From Cellulomonas hominis (GTDB taxonomy: Bacteria; Actinomycetota; Actinomycetes; Actinomycetales; Cellulomonadaceae), in contig NZ_CABEGA010000045.1 in assembly GCF_901521055.1 (NCBI RefSeq), forward strand, positions 1 through 35,046: DNA of 35,046 bases. Reading direction: 5' to 3'. Below, piece after piece: positions 8,547-15,979 of this stretch; positions within the stretch are counted from its first letter, which is position 1, and every line of letters starts with the position of its first letter. The translations under genes and the position numbers were made by a program. Below the pieces are notes generated by a model. The model was given only the letters and a program-made list of their open reading frames with translations, was not told where the DNA came from and made no database searches.

Positions 8547-9668
8547 CTACGTCGACCGCGGGTTCCGGGTGGTGAAGCGCTGCTGCAGGAGGACGGCGAC
8601 CACGATGATCGCGCCCTTCGCGATCTGCTGGACCGACGAGTCGAGGTTGTTCTGGATGAACAGGTTCGTCAGCGTCGCGAAGATGAGGACGCCGAGCACG
8701 GTGCCGACGATCGTGCCGCGGCCGCCGGACAGGAGCGTCCCGCCGACGACCACCGCGGCGATCGCGTCCAGCTCGTAGTACAGGCCGTTCGTCGACGAGC
8801 CGGCGCCGGTGCGGGCCAGCATCATCACCGCGGCGATGCCCGCGGCGAGGCCGGCCAGCGCGTAGAGGTACATCGTGTGCCTCTTGACCGCGATGCCCGC
8901 CAGGCGGGCCGCCTCGGGGTTGCCGCCGACCGCGACGGTCCGGCGCCCGAACGTCGTGCGGTTCAGCAGGAACCAGCCGGCGACCGCGACGACCGCGAAG
9001 ATCCACACGATCTTCGGCACGCCGAGCAGGTCGCCCTTGAAGGTGTCCTCGAACCCCTGCACCCGGACCAGCTGCGTCCGGCGCTGGGCGATCAGCTCGG
9101 CGAGGCCGCGGGCGGCGACCAGCATCGCGAGCGTCGCGATGAACGCCACCACCCGGCCGTACGCGATGAGGACGCCGTTGACGATGCCGGCGCCCGTGCC
9201 GACCACCAGCGCGCAGAGGACCATGACGACCCAGCCGTACTGCTGCGTCGCGAGCGTCGTCGCCCACACCGACGCGAGGCCGAGGACCGAGCCGACCGAC
9301 AGGTCGATGCCGCCCGCCGTGATGACGAACGTCATCCCGATGCTCAGCACGCCGATGATCGACGCGAGGCTGAGGATCACCAGGAGGTTGTCGACGCTGG
9401 CGAACCGGGTGCCGGCCGTGATGTACCCGACCAGGACGATGAGGGCCAGGGCGATGACCAGGCCGAGGGTGCGGGCCGCGCCGCCGGCGGCGGGGCCACG
9501 GCGGCGGCGCGCAGACTCCCGGGCGACGCGCTCGACGCGGTCGGACTCGTCCGCGGACGGGGGGACGGGGGTGGCGCCGGCGCTGCCGGCCGGCGCGGTG
9601 GGTCCGGCCGGGGAGCCGGGTGTGCCCGGTGCGCCCGGGGGCTGGGCGGAGAGCTGGTGCTCGCTCAC
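8547..9668 (-). CDS. Sugar ABC transporter permease (RbsC-like)
   Basis: A 373-residue inner-membrane permease of the BPD_transp_2 (RbsC/MglC) family. After a Pro/Gly/Ala-rich N-terminal tail of about 70 residues come many hydrophobic segments, beginning TLGLVIALALIVLVGYI, with the family hallmarks GMTFVITAGGIDLSVGSV and, near the C-terminus, AIAAVVVGGTLLSGGRG. The GTG start at 9668 overlaps the ATPase stop by 4 bp (GTGA), which fits translational coupling, and GAAGG lies just upstream inside the ATPase gene. An open frame runs further upstream, but it is the out-of-frame shadow of the ATPase and not a fusion. It works with the adjacent ATPase and binding lipoprotein to import a mono- or oligosaccharide. 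Confidence 0.92.
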   Translation of the reverse strand: MSEHQLSAQPPGAPGTPGSPAGPTAPAGSAGATPVPPSADESDRVERVARESARRRRGPAAGGAARTLGLVIALALIVLVGYITAGTRFASVDNLLVILSLASIIGVLSIGMTFVITAGGIDLSVGSVLGLASVWATTLATQQYGWVVMVLCALVVGTGAGIVNGVLIAYGRVVAFIATLAMLVAARGLAELIAQRRTQLVRVQGFEDTFKGDLLGVPKIVWIFAVVAVAGWFLLNRTTFGRRTVAVGGNPEAARLAGIAVKRHTMYLYALAGLAAGIAAVMMLARTGAGSSTNGLYYELDAIAAVVVGGTLLSGGRGTIVGTVLGVLIFATLTNLFIQNNLDSSVQQIAKGAIIVVAVLLQQRFTTRNPRST

Positions 9669-11188
9669 GCGGCACTTCCTTCCATGACGAAGTCGAGCAC
9701 GGCGTGCTCGTCGATGGCGGTGGCGGGGCCCTCGTGCACGACCCGGCCCTCGGAGATGACCAGCACCCGGTCGGCCAGACCGAGCACCTCGGGGATCTCG
9801 CTGGACACGACCACGACGGCCGCGCCCGAGTCGGCGAGCCGGCGCACCAGGGCGTAGATCTCGGCGCGGGCGCCCACGTCCACACCGCGGGTCGGCTCGT
9901 CCAGCAGCAGGACCCGGCAGCCGTGCACCAGCCAGCGGGCGAGCATCGCCTTCTGCTGGTTGCCGCCCGACAGCGTCCGCATCGCGCGCTCGACCCCGGC
10001 CGGGCGCAGGTCCAGCGCCTCCGCCTGCTCGAGGGCGACCCGGCGCTCCGCGCGCTCGTCGAGGAAGCCGCCCTTCGCGAACCGCTCGAACGTCGACAGC
10101 GTGATGTTCCGGTAGACCGGCTCCTCGAGCAGCAGGCCCTGGGCCTTGCGCTCCTCCGGCGCGAGGCCGATGCCCGCGCGCACGGCCGCCGTCACCGCAC
10201 CCGGCCGCAGCCGCTTGCCGGCGACCGCGACGGTGCCGGCCGAGGCGCGGCGGGCGCCGTAGACGGTCTCGAGGATCTCGGACCGCCCGGAGCCGACCAG
10301 GCCCGCGAGCCCGACGATCTCGCCGGCCCGCACCTGGAACGACACGTCCGCGAACGACCCGCGCAGCGCCAGCCCCTGCACGTCGAGCACCACGGGGGCG
10401 TCCGCCGGGACCCCCGTCGCCTCCGGGAACGCGTACTCCACGGAGCGACCGGTCATCAGCCGGATGAGCTCGCGGGTCGGCGTCTCGCGGGCCGGCAGGT
10501 CGCGGGCGACCGTGCGGCCGTCCTTGAGCACGGTGATCCGGTCGCCGATCGCGCGGATCTCCTCCATGCGGTGCGAGATGTAGACGATCGCCACGCCCTG
10601 CGAGGTGAGCTCGTGCACCACCCGGAACAGGTTCTGCACCTCGTCCGAGTCGAGCACCGCGGACGGCTCGTCCATCACGATCACGCGCGCGTCGTGCGAC
10701 AGCGCGCGCGCCATCGACACGATCTGCTGCGCGGCGGCGGGCAGGGTGCCGACCTCGCGCCCCGGGGAGATCTCCGGGTGGCCGAGGCGGGCGAGGATCT
10801 CGCGGGTCCGCCGGCGGACCTCGCCGCGCCGGGACACCCCGGCCGTGGCGAGCTCGTGGCCCAGGTAGACGTTCTCCGCGACGGTCAGGCCGCCGACCAC
10901 GTCGAGCTCCTGGTACATGGTCGCGATGCCGAGCCGGAGCGCGGCCACCGGGTGCGGGATCGTCACGGGCTCGCCGTCGACGAGCACCGTGCCCTCGGTC
11001 GGCTGGTGGGCTCCGGCGAGCACCTTGATGAGCGTCGACTTGCCCGCGCCGTTCTGGCCGAGCAGGCAGTGCACCTCGCCGGGCAGGACGTCGAGGTCGA
11101 CGCCGTCGAGGGCTCGGGCTCCGGGGAACTGCTTGACGATGCCGCGCATCTGGAGCAGCGGCTGCTGCGAGGGGTCCACGTTGACCAT
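9665..11188 (-). CDS. Sugar ABC transporter ATP-binding protein (MglA/RbsA-like)
   Basis: A 507-residue duplicated ATPase. Domain 1 has Walker A GQNGAGKST, a degenerate signature (LPAAAQQ) and Walker B VIVMDEPSA. Domain 2 has a degenerate Walker A (GLVGSGRSE), a good signature LSGGNQQKAMLA and Walker B VLLLDEPTRGVD. This asymmetry is normal for carbohydrate-uptake (CUT2) ATPases. The start is placed at the ATG of MVNVDPSQQ: a TACGTT -10 lies exactly 6 nt upstream, so the A of ATG would be the transcription start. The longer frame from 11224 would place the promoter inside the gene. It is first in the cassette, divergent from the ROK regulator, and overlaps the permease by 4 bp. Confidence 0.93.
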   Translation of the reverse strand: MVNVDPSQQPLLQMRGIVKQFPGARALDGVDLDVLPGEVHCLLGQNGAGKSTLIKVLAGAHQPTEGTVLVDGEPVTIPHPVAALRLGIATMYQELDVVGGLTVAENVYLGHELATAGVSRRGEVRRRTREILARLGHPEISPGREVGTLPAAAQQIVSMARALSHDARVIVMDEPSAVLDSDEVQNLFRVVHELTSQGVAIVYISHRMEEIRAIGDRITVLKDGRTVARDLPARETPTRELIRLMTGRSVEYAFPEATGVPADAPVVLDVQGLALRGSFADVSFQVRAGEIVGLAGLVGSGRSEILETVYGARRASAGTVAVAGKRLRPGAVTAAVRAGIGLAPEERKAQGLLLEEPVYRNITLSTFERFAKGGFLDERAERRVALEQAEALDLRPAGVERAMRTLSGGNQQKAMLARWLVHGCRVLLLDEPTRGVDVGARAEIYALVRRLADSGAAVVVVSSEIPEVLGLADRVLVISEGRVVHEGPATAIDEHAVLDFVMEGSAA

Positions 11189-11194
11189 GCGGCG

Positions 11195-11224
11195 AACGTA
11201 GACCGGACTTTCGTCGGGCGTCAA
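11195..11224 (-). promoter_or_regulatory. Promoter of the sugar cassette, leaderless
   Basis: -35 TTGACG (11219-11224), 18-nt spacer, -10 TACGTT (11195-11200), then 6 nt to the ATPase ATG at 11188. This is the best sigma-70-type promoter in the window and predicts a leaderless mRNA. Confidence 0.75.
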
Positions 11225-11229
11225 TCATA

Positions 11230-11260
11230 AGTTCGTCCCAGTTTGTCGGAGTTACCGAAC
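11230..11260. promoter_or_regulatory. Candidate ROK operator, 10-bp direct repeats
   Basis: Three AGTT-starting repeats in helical phase: AGTTCGTCCC (11230), AGTTTGTCGG (11240) and AGTTACCGAA (11250). The outer parts also form an inverted repeat GTTCG / CGAAC (11231-11235 and 11256-11260). AGTTTGT matches the half-site of the Bacillus XylR operator as I recall it. The site lies just upstream of the cassette -35 in the ROK/ABC divergent gap. Confidence 0.45.
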
Positions 11261-11304
11261 CGTGACCGACACAAGTCCCCGCACTTTCTGGTTCACTGGC
11301 GGGC

Positions 11305-12498
11305 ATGCAGGACGTGGTCAGGCCCCCTCAGCGGCACGCCGGCGCCGGCGAGCTGTTCCAGCTGCTGCGCGACGGGCGCCCCCGCACACGCGCCGACCTC
11401 GCCGCCGTGACCGGCCAGGCGAGGTCCACCATCACCACGCGCGTCGACCAGCTCATGGCCGCCGGGCTGATCGAGCCGGCCGGCGAGGCGTCCTCGACCG
11501 GCGGCCGCCCGCCCACCACGTTCGCGTTCCGGCCGACCGCCCGCCTGGTCCTCGCCGTCGACCTGGGCGCGACCCACGCGCGCCTGGCGGTCACCGACCT
11601 GGCCTCCACGATCCTGGCGGAGGCCGAGGAGCCGCTGTCGATCGCCGCCGGACCGGACACGGTCCTCGCCCGGGTGGTCGAGCACGGCCGCAAGCTCCTG
11701 GCCGAGACCGGCCGCGACCCCGGCGACCTCGCCGGCGTGGGCGTCGGCCTGCCGGGCCCCGTCGAGCACTCCACCGGCCGGCCGATCAACCCGCCGATCA
11801 TGCCCGCCTGGGACGACGTCGACGTGCGCGGCATCCTGTCCCGCGCGCTGGGCGCCGACGTCCAGGTCGACAACGACGTCAACCTCATGGCCCTCGGCGA
11901 GCACCGCACCGCCTGGCCGGACGTGGACGACATGCTCTTCGTCAAGGTCGCCACCGGCATCGGCTCGGGGATCATCTCCGACGGCCGGCTGCGCCGGGGC
12001 GCGCAGGGCGCGGCCGGGGACATCGGCCACATCGCCGTGCCCGGCGCGGAGGACGTGCCGTGCCGGTGCGGCAACCTCGGGTGCCTCGAGGCCGTCGCCA
12101 GCGGCCGCGCGCTCGCCGACACCCTGTCCGCCCAGGGCCTGACCGCCCGCGACGGCGCCGACGTCGTGGCGCTCGTACGCGCCGGCGACCTCGCGGCCGG
12201 GCGCGCCGTCCGGCAGGCGGGCCGGGAGATCGGCTCGGTGCTCGCCGCCTGCGTCAGCCTGCTCAACCCGTCGCTCGTCGTGATCGGCGGCGTCGTGGCC
12301 GAGGCCGGCGAGCACCTGATCGCGGGCATCCGGGAGGTCGTGTACCAGCGGTCCCTGCCTCTGGCGACGCAGCACCTGCGCATCGTCACCTCGCAGGCGC
12401 GCTCGCAGGTCGGCATCCTCGGCGCGAGCGCGATGGCCGTGGACCACGTGCTCTCGCCGGCCGCGATCGACGCGCTGCTGGACGCGCGGACCGCCTGA
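11305..12498 (+). CDS. ROK-family transcriptional regulator
   Basis: A 397-residue regulator, probably the repressor of the divergent sugar cassette. Residues 12-70 form a winged helix-turn-helix (TRADLAAVTGQARSTITTRV, then a GGRPP wing end). A ROK sugar-kinase-like domain follows: phosphate-binding DLGATHARLAV (86-96), NDVN with D191, and the zinc motif H242 plus CRCGNLGC (C253, C255, C260). The usual GExGH motif reads GDIGH (D239), a small deviation around the sugar site. Family members release DNA when they bind a sugar. A weak -10 (TTCACT, 11292-11297) lies 7 nt before the ATG, so it may be leaderless. The inducer is unknown but is probably the transported sugar or its product. Confidence 0.9.
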   Translation: MQDVVRPPQRHAGAGELFQLLRDGRPRTRADLAAVTGQARSTITTRVDQLMAAGLIEPAGEASSTGGRPPTTFAFRPTARLVLAVDLGATHARLAVTDLASTILAEAEEPLSIAAGPDTVLARVVEHGRKLLAETGRDPGDLAGVGVGLPGPVEHSTGRPINPPIMPAWDDVDVRGILSRALGADVQVDNDVNLMALGEHRTAWPDVDDMLFVKVATGIGSGIISDGRLRRGAQGAAGDIGHIAVPGAEDVPCRCGNLGCLEAVASGRALADTLSAQGLTARDGADVVALVRAGDLAAGRAVRQAGREIGSVLAACVSLLNPSLVVIGGVVAEAGEHLIAGIREVVYQRSLPLATQHLRIVTSQARSQVGILGASAMAVDHVLSPAAIDALLDARTA

Positions 12499-12504
12499 CC
12501 CGGT

Positions 12505-12520
12505 CCGTCGCCCGCGACGG
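12505..12520. terminator. Bidirectional terminator-like hairpin
   Basis: CCGTCG-CCCG-CGACGG, a 6-bp stem with a tetraloop, followed by GGTTT. It occupies the 34-bp gap between the convergent ROK and toxin genes, so it can serve both. Confidence 0.55.
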
Positions 12521-12532
12521 GGTTTCGGCGAC

Positions 12533-13045
12533 CTATGCGGGGCCGAGCCCCAGAGCCGCGCGGGCGTCGTCGACCAGCAGGAACATCCGGGTGCTGCCGT
12601 TCACCGCCTCGAACCCGTACCGCCCGTAGAACGACGCCGCGTCGGCGCTGACCGGGTCGACGACGACGACCCGCCCGCCGGCGAGCGTGGACGCGTCGCA
12701 GATCGTCTCCAGCGCGTCGAGCAGGATCTGCGTGCCGAGCCCCTGCCCGTGCACGCTGGTGTCCAGGGCCAGCCGGGCGAGCATGAAGCCCGGGACCGTC
12801 GTCACACCCCCGTGCCAGCGACGCGTGAGCCCGTCCCGCCGGATCTCGGTCGGGCAGATGGAGTAGTACCCCACGACGGGCCCGTCCCCGCGCCGCCGCC
12901 AGACCGTCGTCACCGCCGTGCCGTCCTTGTGCGCTCGCCGGGCGTGCCGGCGCAACCACTCGTCGAGGCCGGGCACGCCGCAGTCGAAACCCTCGAGGTC
13001 GTCCAGCTCGGACAGCTGGCTGGTGATGAGCTCGGGCTCGGTCAT
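12533..13045 (-). CDS. GNAT acetyltransferase toxin, TacT-like
   Basis: A 170-residue GNAT-fold protein. It shows the acetyl-CoA loop LDTSVHGQGLGTQ preceded by the strand FMLARLAL, and the C-terminal catalytic-tyrosine segment FYGRYGFEAV. An early C-G-V-P-x-L-D-E-W segment (DCGVPGLDEWLRRHA) is characteristic of TacT/AtaT/KacT-type toxins, which acetylate the amino group of charged tRNAs and block translation. The ATG overlaps the antitoxin stop by 4 bp (ATGA), as expected for a coupled toxin-antitoxin operon. Length matches the family, and all expected motifs are present, so it is likely intact. tRNA specificity cannot be read from the sequence. Confidence 0.88.
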   Translation of the reverse strand: MTEPELITSQLSELDDLEGFDCGVPGLDEWLRRHARRAHKDGTAVTTVWRRRGDGPVVGYYSICPTEIRRDGLTRRWHGGVTTVPGFMLARLALDTSVHGQGLGTQILLDALETICDASTLAGGRVVVVDPVSADAASFYGRYGFEAVNGSTRMFLLVDDARAALGLGPA

Positions 13046-13314
13046 CTGCGCGTGAACCTGCGCGGCCGCGCCGCCGCCTCGGACAGCGCAGCGAGCCGTC
13101 GAGGTGCCTCGTCCAGCGCGTGCATCATGTCGTCGAACTGGGCTGCGGGCATCACCGTCACGTCGCTGCGAGCGAGCACCCGCGCGGCCTCCGTGCGCGC
13201 CGACCGCACGACGAACGCCGAGACCGACTCGTGCGTCATCGACGCCGCCTTGCTGACCAGGCCGGCCGTCTCCTCGTCGACGCGCTGCTCGAGGCGCAGT
13301 GTCTTGGGGCTCAT
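13042..13314 (-). CDS. DUF1778 (TacA-like) ribbon-helix-helix antitoxin
   Basis: A 90-residue antitoxin. The N-terminal half (LRLEQRVDEETAGLVSKAAS, then MTHESVSAFVV) is a DUF1778 ribbon-helix-helix DNA-binding and dimerisation unit. The basic C-terminal half contains MPAAQFDDMMHALDEAP, the region that in relatives wraps the GNAT toxin. The ATG at 13314 is chosen because a TACAGT -10 lies 7 nt upstream and the upstream in-frame residues are cysteine-rich and unconserved. A palindrome in the promoter fits autorepression by the antitoxin-toxin complex. It overlaps the toxin gene by 4 bp. Confidence 0.88.
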   Translation of the reverse strand: MSPKTLRLEQRVDEETAGLVSKAASMTHESVSAFVVRSARTEAARVLARSDVTVMPAAQFDDMMHALDEAPRRLAALSEAAARPRRFTRR

Positions 13315-13321
13315 GGCACCG

Positions 13322-13344
13322 ACTGTACGGCAGTTGTCCGGACA
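13322..13344 (-). promoter_or_regulatory. Toxin-antitoxin promoter with palindromic operator
   Basis: -10 TACAGT (13322-13327) lies 7 nt before the antitoxin ATG, predicting a leaderless mRNA. A perfect palindrome TGTCCGGACA (13335-13344) sits in the expected -35/-10 spacer. The -35 itself is poor. Binding here by the RHH protein would block RNA polymerase. Confidence 0.55.
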
Positions 13345-13393
13345 GGCGCAGGGCGCGCACGCATCGGTGAGCGCCCTGGCCCGGGCGCCGGCG

Positions 13394-14311
13394 TCAGCGC
13401 CGCACGGCGAGCACCGTGTCACACGCCGCCAGGAGGCGGGTGCGGATCGCCTGCGACCGCCCGGCGAAGGCGCGCTGGCGGCGCACGTACTCCGCCTTGC
13501 CCTCGGGGGTCTCGATCGCGATGGGCTCCAGGCCGTAGGTCGTGACGTCGTACGGGGACGCCTGCATGTCCACCACGCGGATCTCCCGCGCGAGCTCGAA
13601 CGCGTCGAGCAGCAGGTCCCCGGGCACCGCGGGCCCGAGCTTGAGCGCCCACTTGTACAGGTCCATGTTCGCGTGCAGGCAGCCGGGCTGCTCCATCGCG
13701 ACCTGGGTGTCCCGCGTGGGCTGCAGCGTGTTCAGCGGCACCGCGTCGGGCGTGAAGAACCGGAACGCGTCGATGTGGGTGCAGCGGATCCGGTGCCCCT
13801 CGACCACCGCGTCCGTCCCCGCGCCGCCGAGCCGCAGCGGCAGCCGGTGCCGGTGCTCGCCGTCGCCCTCGCGGTACACCATCGCCCACTCGTGCAGGCC
13901 GAAGCACCCGGTCGCCGCGGGGCGGGCTGCCGTGGCGGACACCAGGCCCCGGACGTAGCGGACGGTGCTCCCCCGGTCCGCGAGGAACGCCGGCACGTCG
14001 AGCGCGACGGTGCCGTCGGCGGCGGTGCGGTACCAGCGCCAGGCGGCGTGCGGCGGCGGCTCGGCCCCGGGCGAGAGGGTGGCACCGGCGCCGGGGTGCC
14101 ACCGCCGGAGCTGCGCGGGCTTGGCCGGGTAGTACTCGAACAGGAAGTCCTCGACCGCGTGCCGCTCGCCGCGGGCCCGGCGCTCCCGGTGCCCCGCGGT
14201 GAGCGCGTCCGCACGCGCGGCGTGCCCGGCCGACCGCGCCCGCCACGTCGCCTCGTCCAGCAGCACCGGCGCCCCGGGGGGCGCGGGCGGGCTGGGCACG
14301 GTGACGGTCAC
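13394..14311 (-). CDS. Actinobacterial '3-methyladenine DNA glycosylase'-like protein, function uncertain
   Basis: A 305-residue protein of a family I recall being labelled 3-methyladenine DNA glycosylase in actinomycete databases. Conserved-looking blocks are AVEDFLFEYYPAKPAQLRRW, CFGLHEWAMVYREG, IRCTHIDAFRFFTPDA, GCLHANMDLYKWALKL and DMQASPYDV. I see no helix-hairpin-helix, AlkA or AAG signature, so the name rests on annotation history. The His, Cys, Glu and Asp clusters suggest a real enzyme. The GTG start overlaps the EamA stop by 4 bp (GTGA), suggesting coupling; a TACGCT hexamer 7 nt upstream would alternatively give a leaderless transcript. It is third in the TetR-EamA run. Confidence 0.7.
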   Translation of the reverse strand: MTVTVPSPPAPPGAPVLLDEATWRARSAGHAARADALTAGHRERRARGERHAVEDFLFEYYPAKPAQLRRWHPGAGATLSPGAEPPPHAAWRWYRTAADGTVALDVPAFLADRGSTVRYVRGLVSATAARPAATGCFGLHEWAMVYREGDGEHRHRLPLRLGGAGTDAVVEGHRIRCTHIDAFRFFTPDAVPLNTLQPTRDTQVAMEQPGCLHANMDLYKWALKLGPAVPGDLLLDAFELAREIRVVDMQASPYDVTTYGLEPIAIETPEGKAEYVRRQRAFAGRSQAIRTRLLAACDTVLAVRR

Positions 14312-15339
14312 GGGGTCCAGCGTAGGAGGCGCCGGCGCGACAGCCGGCGCTCGGCCCGCGACGCGGACGGCCCGGGGACGGTCAGCAGGGCGAGGCACAC
14401 GACCACCAGCGCCACCCCGGCCCACCCGACGGCGGGCAGCCGCTCCCCCACGACCGCGACGGCCAGCACCGCCGCGACCGCGGGCTCCAGCAGGGTCAGC
14501 GTGGTGGCGGTGCTGACCGGGACCCGGGCGAGCCCCCAGCCGAACAGCACGTACCCGGTGAACATCGGGACCAGCGCCATGTACCCGCCCACCGCGGCGT
14601 TCCCCCAGGACGCCAGCAGCGGCGCGCCCGTGGCCGCGAGCACGGGCAGGAGCAGGAGCCCGCCGACCCCGAACACCGCGCCCATCGCGGCGCGCGACGG
14701 CACGCCCCCGAGCATCAGCCGGTGCGCGACCCAGGAGTACAGCGCGTACGTCGCGCCCGCCACGAGCCCGAGCGCCACCCCCGCGGCGACGCCCCGACCG
14801 GAGCCCCCACCGGACCCCGGCGGCGGGCCTGCGAGGGCCTGCGCCCCGCACAGCAGCACGATGCCCGCCACGCCGACCACGGCCGCGCCCACCCACCGCC
14901 GGGACAGCCGCCGCCGGTCGACGACCCGCTCGACCACCGCCGACGCGAGCGGCGCGGACCCGAGCGAGACGACGGTGCCGACGGCGACCCCGGCGAGGTG
15001 CATCGACGTGTAGAACGCCAGCGGGTACACCGCGACGGCCACCGCCCCGAGCAGGACCAGCCGCCACCGGGACGCCAGCGCGGCGCGGTGCCGGGCGATC
15101 GCCCGGTGCGCGGTCCCCGCCTGGAGCAGTCCCCCGACGCCCATCGCCGCCGCCCCGATGGCGAGCGGCCCGACCCCGGGAGCGAGGGTCGCCGCGGTGC
15201 CGGTCGTGCCCCAGAGCACGGATGCCGCGAGCACGGCCGCCGTCCCGGCGGCGACGGCCCGGTCCGCCCGGGGCCCGCGCGTCCCCGTGGCCCCGGACGT
15301 CGTGGGCGGAGCGGCGGTCGCCGGCGACGACGCCGTCAT
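14308..15339 (-). CDS. EamA/DMT-family transporter
   Basis: A 343-residue integral membrane protein with two EamA repeats and about ten hydrophobic segments. Repeat 1 runs from AAVLAASVLWGTTGTAATL to the EK-type helix pair near VVERVVDRRRLSRRW. Repeat 2 starts at GVALGLVAGATYALYSWVAH and ends with the typical VSTATTLTLLEPAVAAVLAV and GERLPAVGW. Members usually export small metabolites or drugs. The ATG overlaps the TetR stop by 4 bp, so expression is tied to the TetR regulator and its 18-bp operator. Substrate unknown. Confidence 0.88.
   Translation of the reverse strand: MTASSPATAAPPTTSGATGTRGPRADRAVAAGTAAVLAASVLWGTTGTAATLAPGVGPLAIGAAAMGVGGLLQAGTAHRAIARHRAALASRWRLVLLGAVAVAVYPLAFYTSMHLAGVAVGTVVSLGSAPLASAVVERVVDRRRLSRRWVGAAVVGVAGIVLLCGAQALAGPPPGSGGGSGRGVAAGVALGLVAGATYALYSWVAHRLMLGGVPSRAAMGAVFGVGGLLLLPVLAATGAPLLASWGNAAVGGYMALVPMFTGYVLFGWGLARVPVSTATTLTLLEPAVAAVLAVAVVGERLPAVGWAGVALVVVCLALLTVPGPSASRAERRLSRRRLLRWTP
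14319..14324 (-). promoter_or_regulatory. Possible internal -10 for the glycosylase-like gene
   Basis: TACGCT lies 7 nt before the GTG, inside the end of the EamA gene, in the same geometry as other leaderless starts here. No good -35 is seen, and the 4-bp gene overlap already explains expression. Confidence 0.35.
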
Positions 15340-15932
15340 GCCGCGGCCAGGAGGTCCGCCGCGAGGTCGCGCGCCCGACGCAGCCGCCGGTCGTCCCCCT
15401 CGAGCCCGGCGCGGGCCATGGACCCCTCGAGCAGGAAGGCGAGGTGCTCGGCGAGCACGGCGGCACGCTCGGGATCGCCCGGCAGCAGCTCCCGCAGGTG
15501 CCCCGCGACGAGACCCTCGACCTCCTCCTTGTGCGCGCGGACGACGGCGCGGCCGGGGTCGCCGACCGGCAGCTCCGCGGCGGCGTTGAGCAGGCCGCAG
15601 CCCCGGAACCCGTGCGCGTACCCGGCATTGGCGTGGTCGGCGTAGGCGTCGAACACGGCGAGCACCCGCCGCCGCGGGTCGGTCCCGGCGGCGGAGAGCC
15701 GGGCCGCGTACAGGTCCAGCCACTCGGCGTGCCGCGCCACCAGGTACGCGGCGACGAGGTCCGCCTTGGAGGCGAAGTTGTTGTAGAGGCTCATCTTCGC
15801 GACGCCGGCGTCGGCGGTGATGGTGTCGATCCCGGTCGCGGCGATGCCGTCGGCGTAGAACCGGTCCGCGGCGGCGGCGAGCAACCGCTCCCGCGCGGGA
15901 CGCCGCCGCGCACCGGTGGTCGTGCCTGCCAT
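15336..15932 (-). CDS. TetR-family transcriptional regulator
   Basis: A 198-residue TetR repressor. The N-terminal HTH reads RERLLAAAADRFYADGI, then ITADAGVAKMSLYNNFASKADL, the canonical recognition region. The C-terminal helices form the ligand and dimer domain and contain GCGLLNAAAELP, a pattern seen in AcrR/TetR_C subgroups. Start chosen at ATG with a GGGAGGCGGGG ribosome site just upstream. A perfect 18-bp palindrome lies 18-35 bp before the gene and probably is its own operator. The gene is first in a coupled run with the EamA transporter and glycosylase-like genes, so it likely controls export of its ligand. Confidence 0.9.
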   Translation of the reverse strand: MAGTTTGARRRPARERLLAAAADRFYADGIAATGIDTITADAGVAKMSLYNNFASKADLVAAYLVARHAEWLDLYAARLSAAGTDPRRRVLAVFDAYADHANAGYAHGFRGCGLLNAAAELPVGDPGRAVVRAHKEEVEGLVAGHLRELLPGDPERAAVLAEHLAFLLEGSMARAGLEGDDRRLRRARDLAADLLAAA

Positions 15933-15949
15933 CGCCCCGCCTCCCGACT

Positions 15950-15967
15950 AGGTAGACCGGTCTACCT
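15950..15967. promoter_or_regulatory. Perfect 18-bp TetR operator
   Basis: AGGTAGACCGGTCTACCT is exactly self-complementary, and its core TAGACCGGTCTA is typical of TetR-type operators. It lies upstream of the TetR gene and overlaps its probable -10 region (TCTACC / TACCTA). The polymerase gene ends at 15980 on the other side. Confidence 0.85.
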
Positions 15968-15979
15968 TGTCGGAGATCG

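Noticed and set aside
8547..11306. Apparent 919-residue ATPase-permease fusion
   Set aside because: The upstream part is the out-of-frame reading of the ATPase gene. The real genes overlap by 4 bp with a GTG restart at 9668.
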